The notes beneath the pieces are model-generated. The model was not told the DNA's origin and made no database searches. It saw only the letters and a program-made list of their open reading frames with translations. 64,000 nucleotides of DNA from Apus apus (taxonomy: Eukaryota; Chordata; Aves; Apodiformes; Apodidae), in NCBI RefSeq assembly GCF_020740795.1, contig NC_067286.1, forward strand, positions 35,353,003-35,417,002. Reading direction: 5' to 3'. Shown piece after piece: positions 39,369 to 50,100 of this stretch. Numbering within the stretch: the stretch's first letter is position 1; each line of letters opens with the position of its first letter. Both the position numbers and the translations under genes were made by a program.

Positions 39369-42203
39369 CTAGAGCACATCACACAGGAAGGCGTCCAGGC
39401 GGGTTTTGAATGTGCCCAGCGAAGGAGACTCCACAACCTCTCTGGGCAGCCTGTTCCAGTGCTCTGTCACTCTCACAGTAAAAAAATTTTTTCTGATATT
39501 CACCTTAAACCTCCTATGCTCCAATTTGTATCCATTACTCCTTGTCCTATCATTGGTCATCACTGAAAAAAGCTTAACTGCATCTTCTTGACACTCACCC
39601 TTTACGTATTTGTAAACATTGATGAGGTCACCCCTCAGTCTCCTCCTCTCCAAACTAAAGAGACCCAGCTCCCTCAGCCTTTCCTCATAAGGGAGATGTT
39701 CCACTCCCTTCATCATCTTTGTGGCTCTGCGCTGGACTCTTTCAAGCACTTCCCTGTCCTTCTTGAACTGAGGGGCCCAGAACTGGACACAATACTCCAG
39801 ATGCGGCCTCACCAATGCAGAATAGAGGGGGAGGAGAACCTCTCTTGATCTACTAACCACACCCTTTCTAATACACCCCAGGTTGCCATTGGCCTTCTTA
39901 GCCACAAGGGCACATTGCTGGCTCATGGTTATCCTCCTGTCTACCAGGACCCCCAGATCCCTTTCACCTACACTGCTCTCCAGCAGGTCAGCCCCCAACC
40001 TGTACTGGTGCATGACATTTTTCTTCCCCAGATGCAAAACTCTACACTTGCCCTTGTTAAACTTCATCAGGTTTTTCCCCGCCCAAGTCTCCAGCCTGTC
40101 CAGGTCTCTCTGAATGGCAGCACAGCCTTCTGGTGTGTCAGCCACTCCTCCCAGCTTGGTGTCATCAGCAAACTTGCTGAGGGTACATTCTGTACCCTCA
40201 TCCAGGTCGTTGATGAAGATGTTGAACAACACCGGTCCCAGTACCGACCCCTGAGGGACTCCACTAGTCACAGGCCTCCAACTAGATTCTGCCCCATTGA
40301 CTACAACTCTCTGACTTCTTCCTTTCAACCAGTTCTTGATCCACCTCACTGCCTGATCATCAAACCCATACTTGATCAACTTATCTACAAGGATGCTGTG
40401 GGAGACCGTGTCAAATGCTTTACTGAAATCAAGATAGACCACATCCACCGCTCTACCATCATCTATCCACCTAGTAATTTCCTCATAGAAGGCTATAACG
40501 TTAGTCAAACATGACTTACCCTTGGTAAAAACATGTTGACTGCTCTTGATGACCCCCATGTCCTTGATATGTCTAGAGATAGTGCCAAGGACAAGTTGTT
40601 CCATCACCTTTCCAGGGATGGAGGTGAGGCTGACTGGTCTATAGTTACCCGGGTCCTCCTTCTTGCCCTTCTTGTAGACTGGAGTGACATTTGCTATCCT
40701 CCAGTCCTCAGGCACCTCTCCTGTTACCCATGACTTACTGAAGATGATGGAGAGTGGACTAGCAATGACCTCCACCAGCTCCCTCAGCACCCTTGGATGC
40801 ATTTCATCCGGACCCATCGATTTATGGATGTCCAGATTACGCAACTGATCCCTAACCCAATCCTCATCTACCTGGGCAAACTCCTCCTTTATCTTGACTT
40901 CTACTGGGGCTATATGAAACTGGGGCTCATGGGGAAAGCCTGCAGGAGTAAAGACAGAGGCAAAGAAGGCATTCAGCACCTCTGCCTTCTTTATATCCTC
41001 TGTCACCAGGGCACCCACCTCATTCAGCAGTGGGCCTATATTGCCTCTGGTGTTAGTTTTGTTGGCTATGTATTTGAAAAAGCCCTTTCTACTGTCCTTA
41101 ACCCGACTTGCAAGGTTAAGTTCCAAGGAGGCCTTAGCTTTCCTAGTTGCCTCCCTACATTCTCTGACAACAGTCCTATATTCCTCCCAAGTAACCAGCC
41201 CCTCCTTCCACGATCTATAGAATTTCCTTTTCCATTTGAGTTTGCCCAGCAGTTCCTTTTTTAACCACGCTGGTCTCCTAGCTCCCTTACTAGATTTTCT
41301 ACCCATTGGGACACACTGACCCTGTGCTTGCAAGAAGTGGTCCTTGAATGTTGTCCAGCTAGCTTGAGCCCCTTTACCTCCTAGCACTCCATCCCATGGG
41401 ACTTCCCTTAACGATTGAGGAGGCCAAAGTTTGCTCTGTGGTAGTCTAGGGTTCTGGTCCTGCTGGGTATTCTGTTCCTCCCACACAAGATCCTGAACTC
41501 CACCATCTCGTGGTCACTGCAGCCAAGGCTGCCATTGACCACCACTGCTTCAACAAGGCCCTCCTTGTTGGTGAGCACAAGATCCAGCAGCGCTCCTCTT
41601 CTAGTCGGCTTGTCCACCATTTGCATTAAGAAGTTGTCGTCAATGCACTGGAGGAACCTCCTAGACTGTGAAAGGCTGGCTGTGTAAGTCTTCCAGCAGA
41701 TATCGGGGTAGTTAAAAATCTCCCATGAGGACCAAGGACTGTAGTTGTGAGGCTGCTTTCAGCTGCCTGTAGAAAGCCTCATCAACTTCCTCATCTTGAT
41801 CAGGAGGTCTGTAGTAGACCCCCACAACTGTATCACCCATACCACCCTGCCCTTTAATTCTTACCCACAGACTTTCAACTTGCCCCTCATCAGCCCCTGC
41901 ACAAAACTCAATACATTCTAGCTGCTCTCTCACATAAAGAGCAACTCCACGACCTCGCTTCACCAACCGATCTTTCCTAAAAAGCACATAACCATCCATG
42001 GCCACATTCCAGTCGTGTGAGCTGTCCCACCATGTCTCTGTTATTGCTACCAGATCATAACCCTTAGACCGCACACAGACCTCTAACTCTTCCTGTTTAT
42101 TCCCCATGCTGCGTGCATTGGTGTACAGGCATTTCAGGAAGCAAGTAGAGCACATTGGTGGGACCAAATCCTCCTTAGACCACCGCCCTTCAGGCCGTGG
42201 CAT
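39369..42203 (-). pseudogene. ORF2: CR1 ORF2 (endonuclease plus reverse transcriptase), two 1-bp frame shifts
   Basis: The first in-frame ATG is at 42203 (MPRPEGRW), and a GTG at 42257 extends the frame. The AP-endonuclease shows YTNARSMGNKQ, ITETWWD, GVALYVRE, VYYRPPDQ, GDF, then LDLVLTN and GCSDHE. The reverse transcriptase shows [37 protein letters not shown], the catalytic FADDTK, and the DLGVLVD and [20 protein letters not shown] blocks, ending [13 protein letters not shown]. Frame breaks: one extra base in the 5-base A-run at 41714-41718 creates a stop right after GDF. One base is missing near 41409-41411 just before the L-R-E-V-P-W block. The two shifts cancel, so endonuclease and RT are in the same frame with about 100 codons between in another. 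All catalytic RT residues remain. Confidence 0.93.
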
Positions 42204-42259
42204 GTTTCTCTTGGGCTTGTCCCTAACAGACCCAGTTTTCTCCCCTTCCCCCTTCACAT

Positions 42260-43330
42260 CTAGTTTAAAGCTCTCTCAATGAGCCCTGCTAAGTCCTGCC
42301 CCAAAAGCCTTTTCCCCCTCTGGGACAGGTGCATCCCACCTGCCACCATCAGGCCAGGTGTCTCATAGAGCAGCCCACGGTCAAAAAAACCAAAGCCCTG
42401 CCTTTGGCACCAGTATCGTAGCCATTCGTTGACCTGTAAACTCTTCCTATTTACCTCCCCACCCATTCTTGCAGGAGGTATGGAGGCAAACACGACTTGC
42501 GCTCCAGACCCCCTAACTAGCCGTCCCAGGGCCCTGAAGTCTCTCTTCATTGCCCTTACTTTACTTGTTATAATTTTGTCACTACCAACCTGAAAAACCA
42601 GCAGTGGGTAGTAATCAAATGGATTTACCATACTAGAGAGTTTCCTTTTAACATCTCTAATGCGAGCCCCAGGGAGGCAGCAGACCTCCCTGTGGGATGG
42701 GTCTGCTCGACAGATGGGCCCTTCTGTTCCCCTCAGAAGGGAGTCTCCCACAATTACCCTCCTTTCCTTCTTATTTGAAGAAGTCCTAAGTCGTGGAGCT
42801 GAGCGACAAGTCCTAGGCAGTTCACTAGACAAATCTGTCACTCCAGCTTCATTTTCCTGTCCCTGAAGTTCCAAGGCCTCATACCTATTCTTCAGGGGCA
42901 ATTCGGAGGGTGGAGGGAGTTGGGAGGGTTTTTTCTTGCCTCTCCGAGGATGGACCTCCCTCCATTCCTCCATGTCCCTAACGTTCTCTCCTTCTGTCTG
43001 AGGACAGGAGGGGAGGGGATCCGTCACTTCTTCTAGCACCTCTTCCTTCTGCCCTTGCCTCAGGGTTTGGCTCCACCAATCTATCTCGCTCTCACATTCT
43101 CTGATGATTCTAAGTCTTTCAACCTCCTCTGTCAGTCTAACCACCTGCCTGAGGAGATCATTGATTTGCTCACACCGCACACACGCGTTGCCACTGGCTC
43201 CCTCTGGTACCAGTGCCAGGCTCAGGCACTCGCTGCAGCCAGAGACCTGCACAGCTGCGTGCCTGCTCAGAACCTCCGTCTGAGTTCCCATATCCTTTTT
43301 CAATATGGTTTTAGGGCGAGTTATCACCAT
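42260..43330 (-). CDS. ORF1: CR1 ORF1 protein (zinc-knuckle-like, coiled coil, SGNH/esterase-like)
   Basis: I chose the ATG at 43330 (MVITRPKTILKKDMGTQTEV). The frame stays open upstream to 43495, but that part translates the GC-rich leader. The protein has 356 residues. Near residues 32-53 there is a C-x2-C-x14-C-x2-C arrangement (CSEC...CVRC), followed by heptad-like leucines (INDLLRQVVRLTEEVERLR). The C-terminal half is an esterase-like domain of the kind known in CR1 ORF1. It has GDSLL (nucleophile block), CLPGARIRDV, then VGSDK where the SGNH family usually has G-x-N-D, and GMHLS where it usually has D-x-x-H. Known role of the family: RNA binding and assembly of the retrotransposition complex, with the esterase function poorly understood. 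The stop codon TAG lies 2 bases before the first ORF2-frame GTG, so the ORFs are tightly packed. Confidence 0.9.
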   Translation of the reverse strand: MVITRPKTILKKDMGTQTEVLSRHAAVQVSGCSECLSLALVPEGASGNACVRCEQINDLLRQVVRLTEEVERLRIIRECESEIDWWSQTLRQGQKEEVLEEVTDPLPSCPQTEGENVRDMEEWREVHPRRGKKKPSQLPPPSELPLKNRYEALELQGQENEAGVTDLSSELPRTCRSAPRLRTSSNKKERRVIVGDSLLRGTEGPICRADPSHREVCCLPGARIRDVKRKLSSMVNPFDYYPLLVFQVGSDKIITSKVRAMKRDFRALGRLVRGSGAQVVFASIPPARMGGEVNRKSLQVNEWLRYWCQRQGFGFFDRGLLYETPGLMVAGGMHLSQRGKRLLGQDLAGLIERALN

Positions 43331-43669
43331 GCTAGAGAAATTTACCGGTGTTCTCTGCTTCCTGCCTGCCCTCGCTCTCCGCGTGCGCTCGCGCTCCCCG
43401 CCCTCGCGCCACTTCCTGCTCCTGCCGCTGCCGCGTGCTCTGAGGGAGCTGCCGAGATGGCCGCTTTTAAACCTTGCCGCCGTTCTCAGCCACACCCCCT
43501 GCCACGTCAGCCTTCCTGTTCCTCTCAGGATTCCCGCTCAGACTCGGGTCTCCTCGCTCTGCTCTGGCTTCGCCGTCTCCGGGAAGCCCGGCCCCTTCTC
43601 TAATCCTCAGTAATTAAATGAGCAGCTCTCACTGCTGCCGCTGCCGCTCTCCGCTGCCGCGTGCATGTC
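43331..43669 (-). promoter_or_regulatory. CR1 5' leader / internal promoter (CpG-rich)
   Basis: The stretch is GC- and CpG-rich, standing out sharply from the AT-rich surroundings, and forms the 5' leader of the full-length element. A GCGGCAGCGG-type motif with the preceding 'gcacgcggcagcgg' occurs twice, near 43650-43667 and 43427-43441 (reverse complement reading). This suggests a repeated leader module. CR1 transcription is expected to start from such an internal promoter; the exact start site cannot be seen. Confidence 0.6.
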
Positions 43670-43710
43670 AAATTAAAAAACACAGACCCAAAGGATTTAA
43701 CGTAATTGCC

Positions 43711-43792
<82 letters not shown>
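43711..43792. repeat. Perfect (ATT)n microsatellite, 82 bp
   Basis: About 27 uninterrupted TAT/ATT units, starting about 40 bases from the 5' end of the full-length CR1. It creates Tyr- or Ile-run ORFs on both strands, which are artefacts. Confidence 0.97.
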
Positions 43793-45583
43793 GGTATAAG
43801 CATCCTATATGTAATTTAATCTAGGTGATGAAGAATATCATGTCCAATCAAAATTGCAAAGATAATTTGATCAAAGAGAATGTGACTGTGGATTATGATC
43901 AAGCCTGTTGAAGATGACAGCCTGCTTTTGCAAAATGCACACTGGGATCCCTAAAGGAACAAAAGAGGTCAGAATCTGGCCTGAACCTCCTGTCTAAATG
44001 CTATATATCTTACTATCAATATCTAGGACTATAGTGAAGTTGTTTAAGTAATTGAAAGTCCTAAAAGAAACTGAGACAGCAAGCAAGATAAATTGCCATG
44101 TTATTTATGCTTAACATTTGAGATATATCTTAAGGGAATGTATTCTTTTATTTCTGTCAGAGCTTCCTTCTTGGTCTATAACATATAAATTGCAATTTTA
44201 TATAATATATCTGTAGAGATGTACGCTCTCAGACAGCCAACTAGGAGGAGAAAGACCAGTTAATCAAGATATCTTAAGCAAAAGTCTCCCCTCATGTACA
44301 TTAGTGCAAACACAGTCACTCCATCACTGAAGATTATATGGAAATGGTTTTAATTATGAACATAATTAAGACATATGTGAGCTTAGTCCTGTGAATATGG
44401 TGCTGATTTATACCTTCAGATTTGAATTACCACATTCTCTTAAGAGGTGGGATCTGCCTTCTGAAAACAGCAGGTTACCACTGACAACTAAAAATTCAGA
44501 TTCCATGAATTCAGTAAGTATTATTTGACAAAAATCACTCACCATCAGCTACAGAGCTCTGTCAGGTAGAAATGTAGCCCCTTAGGCATATTCCCAAAAA
44601 TAGTTTTAAACTGTTATCCTGTTACATTCAAATCCATTTGGTTGAAATGACACTTTTTTTTTTTTTTTAACTCTGGTTTCTCTTTGATATATATTTTAAC
44701 AGAAAGAGAAAAAATAGACTTCAGTAATGTACCAACTGTTCCAATCACTTGCAAAACAGTAGGAGTTATTTTAATGGACATGATTTAAAGTAGACCTTTA
44801 TCAAGTATGACCTTGTATTTAAAACTGCAAAATATAATGAAGTAATTCTTATGCTAAAATAAAGCTAAGTAAAATGCAGAAAATAAAAGCATAGAGTTTA
44901 AATATTTAAACTTAAGAATAATTGTGTAATGCAATATTTTCTCAGGCAATTAATCAAATTTCACTCAGAAAATGACACAGAAATCAGAATTACTGAATCA
45001 CTCCTTTCTGAACTCTTTTTTTTTCTCTGTAAAATAAAGCTAACAGTAATTGGATAAATGCTTTTAATTTAATCTTTTGCCTTTCACTAAAAACTCCCTT
45101 ACTTCCATTCACAGGAGTTAAAGACACAGAGTATTAGATCACTGGTTAGAACCACATGTTTCATTGCAGGGTTAATCTGTTTTAAATAGAAATATAACTG
45201 GAGGTATTTCTTGGATCATCAACTGGATCTGACACCTGATATAAAACACTGTAGGAAACAAATGTACAATATGTAGATTGATGGCTATAGGACTGAACTT
45301 AAAAAGTCAACAATTGGTCAGTAAAAATTATATATTTGATATAAGAAGTCTGAACCATATTAGAAAATATTTTTTAAAAATAGTCCTAGTATTTATTTGA
45401 ATGCAAACAAGTAATTTTAACTTACCATTTCTAACACTTCACAGAAACCATAGCATAAAAGCATTTACAGGCTTTTATACAGGTATAAATGCCATAAAAA
45501 CTTGCAGGTTTTTTTGTATATTTACTTTCAAAAGTGACTAGGGAAGATCATATATTATCAGAAGTTCAGAAAGTAGTTACTAC
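43793..45583. other. Intron-like sequence, nothing recognised
   Basis: AT-rich, with no repeat family or exon seen. Confidence 0.55.
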
Positions 45584-45694
45584 CTTTGGCTAGGGAGAAG
45601 ATACATGAGAAGCAATACCAGTGGAAGATTTTCCAATCTGTCATATATCTCAGCTCCTGAAGGCCTGTCAATCTTGTCAGGATCTTCACTTTAC
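45584..45694 (-). CDS. Low-confidence candidate exon (36 codons)
   Basis: The minus strand has acceptor 'ttatctcaactactttag' and donor AAAG/GTAGTA. It is open in phase 1 to phase 1, reading KVKILTRLTGLQELRYMTDW, then KIFHWYCFSCIFSLAK. The peptide looks protein-like, but its phases do not fit between 52204-52415 (ends 0) and 38743-38949 (starts 0) unless two further exons exist. Confidence 0.28.
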
Positions 45695-46509
45695 CTAAAG
45701 TAGTTGAGATAATGTGGTCTCCTATTGGCAAGATAAAAAATGGCTGGGAGTGGGACAACCCCTACTTAAGGTGCTAAGATATTCCTTATCATCACTGCTT
45801 TCTGAAAAAATTGGCATCAGGAAAACTTGTGGACCAAAATGGCCAGCCCACTGCTTTCAGCCCACTAGGCAGCATCAGGCACTGATTCACACAAAGTACA
45901 TGTGAAACTTCTAATTCAAACCAGAGTCTTAGATCCCTGGAACGTATTCCACTGCACATACGTAAAGGTATTTAATAAAAATTAATAAGCTAAAGTCTTA
46001 TCTCTGTGTTTTTCTGTTGATGTTTTGAGATATAACCCAAAATACTAACTTAGCAAAATCTTCTACAGGTAGTGTAGGGGGGAAAAAAAAAAAAAAGCAA
46101 TCTAACAATTCCTTTCTGGAAATTTTTACATCTGAAGTTTTTACATTCATACTTACTGTTAAGTGTGAACAAAATAAGAAAGGAAACCAGAGAAAAATAA
46201 CAGACTAACATTGCTAGACATGAAGTCGTATCTGTGGAATTTTTGGTTTCTTTGTACCTAATGTGATGCTGTTGGTCTTGTTCTTTGGCAACACAGCTGT
46301 TCTGTTACACTCACAAAGATATTAACAAGTCAGTTTTGGTTAAAGGCAATGGTGAACTTCAGATCCTGCTTTACATTGTTTAGTGACATAACCCGAGATT
46401 ATTCTGAAGTGTAACAAGTCAGTAAATTTCACTTTTTTTTTTCTTGTCTTTGATCCTTATACTTTTGATTTCTCTTAATTTTGAAGGAGTCTTAGAATTT
46501 CTCTGCAGT

Positions 46510-46523
46510 GAGAGAGAGAGAGA
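46510..46523. repeat. Short (GA)n run
   Basis: Seven GA units. Confidence 0.6.
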
Positions 46524-46971
46524 TTTCAGAGTAACTTCAATAGACTTTTCTGCTGTGCCATGTACTGAACTGACACTTTAAAGCAGTCCTCAAGGAAAGG
46601 TTACTTACAATCTAATTTAATTCATGATGTAATGAGTGCATTTGGGGAGCCAGTACAAGGATAATGATGATGTGAAATCCAGTTTGATTGAGTCTATTTA
46701 AGGGAACAGATAATAGAAAAGAGATCAGAAGTCACAGAACCGTTAATGATATGGATGAAAAGGATATTGAGGTTACCTGCCCTAAGAGAAGATAAATCAT
46801 AGCTCCATCATTACTGGTCTTTAGAACTCTCAGTGATGCCCATTGAACCATATTTTCTATTCTTCAACTTGCACCTGCTTTCCTGCAATTGTAATAGCAT
46901 TGATTCTTAAACTATGTATTATGAAACACTTTAATTCTCTTTAATCCTGTGTTCTTTATACTATCTCTTAC

Positions 46972-47102
46972 ATATTTAAAAGTCGCCATAATGTACTCTC
47001 TGTTTTTCTTTGCTACACTACATGACTTGACTGTCTTCAGACTTTCCTCAACACATACACTTCGCAGATCACTTTTGTTGCCCTTGAGTTCCAGGCTACT
47101 CT
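46972..47102 (-). CDS. Low-confidence candidate exon (43 codons)
   Basis: The minus strand has a strong acceptor (ttcttgttgacttccacag) and donor TAT/GTAAGA. Only one frame is open, phase 1 to phase 0, beginning SSLELKGNKSDLRSVCVEES and ending REYIMATFKY. The outgoing phase would fit exon 38743-38949, but the incoming phase does not match 52204-52415, so another exon would be needed between. Confidence 0.28.
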
Positions 47103-50100
47103 CTGTGGAAGTCAACAAGAATGCAAGCAGTATTGAAATTTGTTTCTTGTCCATAACAGAAGCAGTAAACAAAAGGTGTTATTTTGAAGAGTTGATACGT
47201 TTCCAATATCTTGCGTAAAATTCCGTGTTTAGTGTCCCAGGTTGTTCCATATGGCTGCTATTAAAAACCACAAAAAATTAACAGCCTCACTAGTCACTCT
47301 GTTCTCTTTTGGCACATCAGACAACTTGCATGCATATGAAGGCTTCTTGGATCAAGACAACAGTTATTTTAGCAATAGACCTGCTTCCTCTGTATGTTCA
47401 CTAAGCTACTGTACTTCATATTTGCTGACATAGAAAAATTACCTTTCCCAACACAACAGGAGACAGTAATTGGCCTCTAATAATAGAACAAGCCACAGAG
47501 GTTTCCTGCCTTGCTTTACCAGGCAATAGCAGAAAGTTAGACAACTGATAAATAATGTAAAATACTGTAAAAGGTGGAAAGGGGTTAAAAACAATAAGAA
47601 AATGCAGGCCATAAGGGTATAATTTCTACCATCTATCATAGCGTTGGGGTTTCTTCAATCACAGAATAATGAGGATGCCATGGGATAAATATCCCTGCAA
47701 CTAGCCCATGCAGCATTTTGCAGTTTGCAACTTGGTTACTTTGCTCAGAGTTGTTTTTGCAGCATAGAATAACTTATTTCTAAAAAGTCAAACAAAGATT
47801 TAGATGTAAAGAACTTCAGTTCCAGTACACACACTTCTTTGAGTCGGAGCTGAAATTCAAATGTCTCTAAACATCAGGCATGTATCAGCTAATACAGTAT
47901 ATACTTCAAGACTTCCAAGAAGCAAGGAAACGGTTGTTGTGTTTTTTTTTATCCACAAGGAAGTGGTCTCCACTCCTAACTTCCCACATTTTTAATTTTT
48001 TTTTTTCCAGTTGTCTCTTCCCACCTGTAACAGTGTCCCCTGAGAATCACTTTTGAGCCTGTCTGATACAGATACCCACCTGAGGATACCTACATCTCTC
48101 TTTTAGACATCAGTGACAAAGCTATCCAGTATTACTAGTCATATGCAGTAAAAGGACCAATATTGTAATGAGTGATTCTCTCCAGGCAACATCAATAGAC
48201 CTGTAATTAATTCTTCCAACTTTAAAATTATGCCAGATGTCTTCAAAGAGGAGAAGAATCAGAACAGAGGAAAGATAACTTACTCATCTGCAGGAAATCT
48301 TTCTTTCTCTTGTGAGTGTAGTTAGCTAGTGTAAAAAAAATACCTAAATTTTCTTAGAACTCTATCTGGATGCACAGGACAGAAAAAAACAACAGACAGT
48401 CTCTTCATTCCCTTAAAGAAAGTCAGGGATCTATAGTGGAGAACAAGACCCATGCTGGAGTCAGTTTCAGCCCAGGGTCAAGATGTTCTGCTGAATGTTA
48501 GACACTGCTCTCTCGTAAAGGACAGGTGGAAAAACTATGGTAGGTTTCATTGTTACCATCACAACACCATTTATTCTGTAGACCACAACACTGAAAGCAA
48601 CAAAAATTAGCATTGACTTAAAACCAACATCTAGTATTGCCACTTAAATAGATTCAAGTGAGCAGCTTGCTGAGATTTATATAAAACATGGAGAGCCATA
48701 ATAAACTCAGGATGCTGTATGCCAATATCCAGGTCTTGCTTGCCAGTATCCTGTTTTTTGCTCAAAACTAGGTCTCAGCTATCACAGAATCAATTTCTGA
48801 AACTTTTTTTCTGTTGCCTGTTACGCTAGCACTTGCTGGAAGTTAAACACTATTACCATGCTTCTCTCTTCACCAAAATAATAAAAATATCTCTGAGCCT
48901 CTCTGAACTTCAAGTGTCAAAGTAGAAATTCTGAGCACATCACCCCTAACATTTTGAAATCTTTAGAGGTTTAGGATACAATCACATCATACTCTGAACA
49001 GGAAAACAGGTCAAAGACTTTTGGTTAAATTATTTTCTTTGTCCTTCTTTATGGATCTTGCATTATTTTAGTAATAGCAAGTCTAGCAAAACCTAAAATA
49101 AATGGACAGAAATAGTGCTAAATTGTTCTTGGTTTAGTTTTAACCAGGGTAGAGGGTTTTTTGTCTTTTTTTCTTCTTCCTTTTTACTTTTCCTTTCTCG
49201 TATCTCTGCTCTTGGCAGGGTGCTATAACTACCTGTTATCCTCCAAGTTACAGATCCAGATGAGAACATATCACCATATCCAAGAGACTGTCTTCTTTTT
49301 TTTTTTTTTTCTATACAGGACACTCAAGTGTCCAATTATTATAATTCTCAGCTATCTTATGATGCAGATAATACATCGATACCGAGATCCTTTCTAAAGG
49401 ACAGTACAGACAATCCTCATTAAGGTTTTCTTCCTCAGTCTGATCAAAGACACTTCCAAAGATATTTTTGGGATGCAGGTAACTAAACCACTTCCAATCA
49501 CTTATTATTGCTCTTTCTCAATGATCACATTTTCATGGCACATAAGGGTTGGCTGACAACTGCCAAGTTAAATGCCTCCATGAACATTCTCATTTTCTTT
49601 TGTGAGATATTCAAATATAAAATGCTAGACTGATGGTTGGAAAACTAGAGGGAAAAAATGCACCCATTCATTCTGACCTCATCACTCAGTTCTAAGTAGA
49701 GGAAAAATGTATTTTTAAACACCAGTTGTGGTAACATGTTCTTTACATCTTGCTTTGGGAAACAGTGGAATCTGAACTAATGGTTCAACTCATGATAATT
49801 AAGGACTTATTATCAACTAGACAAATATCCTACTGTTTCTGAAATATTTTTCTAAGAATTTTTTTTTTTTACAGTTGTCTAGTTCAGGTGACCTCATTTT
49901 TCATCTTACTGAGATACAAATAAAAAACTGGTTTATAGGATACAAAACTCCTCAGAAAATGGAGGATTTTTATGTGAAAAATGAGTCACATTGTAGAATA
50001 ATAAATTGGAAATATTGTATTGGTGGCATGTTTTGAGTGTTGCATGTGTACATGTAATAGAATTTCTACATACTCATTTTGTGCATCTGTCAATTTTTTT

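Larger units (their letters stand above)
39286..43669 (-). mobile_element. Full-length, near-intact CR1 LINE, minus strand
   Basis: This 4.4-kb non-LTR retrotransposon has all canonical parts in order on the minus strand. The CpG-rich 5' leader is about 43331-43669. ORF1 is 42260-43330. ORF2 is about 39369-42203 and carries endonuclease and reverse transcriptase. A short 3'UTR with 'ttggaagggacctcgaaagatcatctagtcc' in reverse complement ends in two to three octamer-type repeats (39288-39310). ORF1 is uninterrupted, and ORF2 has only two 1-bp indels. CR1 copies in birds are usually 5'-truncated and heavily mutated, so this is a young insertion. I see no clear target-site duplication. It lies in sense orientation in an intron of the proposed host gene. 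Confidence 0.96.

Noticed and set aside
39406..41264. Several plus-strand ORFs of 60-199 codons across the CR1.
   Set aside because: They are antisense shadows of CR1 ORF2.
43331..43495. Upstream extension of ORF1 to a start at 43495.
   Set aside because: The extra 55 residues translate the GC-rich leader (Arg/Ala/Gly-rich). The ATG at 43330 gives the expected ORF1 beginning.
43600..43824. ORFs on both strands made of Tyr or Ile runs.
   Set aside because: These are translations of the (ATT)n microsatellite.
47443..47544. Splice-bounded 102-base minus-strand piece with donor GAAAG/GTAATT.
   Set aside because: Two frames are open (phases 0-0 and 2-2), so the open frame carries little evidence. 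The acceptor is average.
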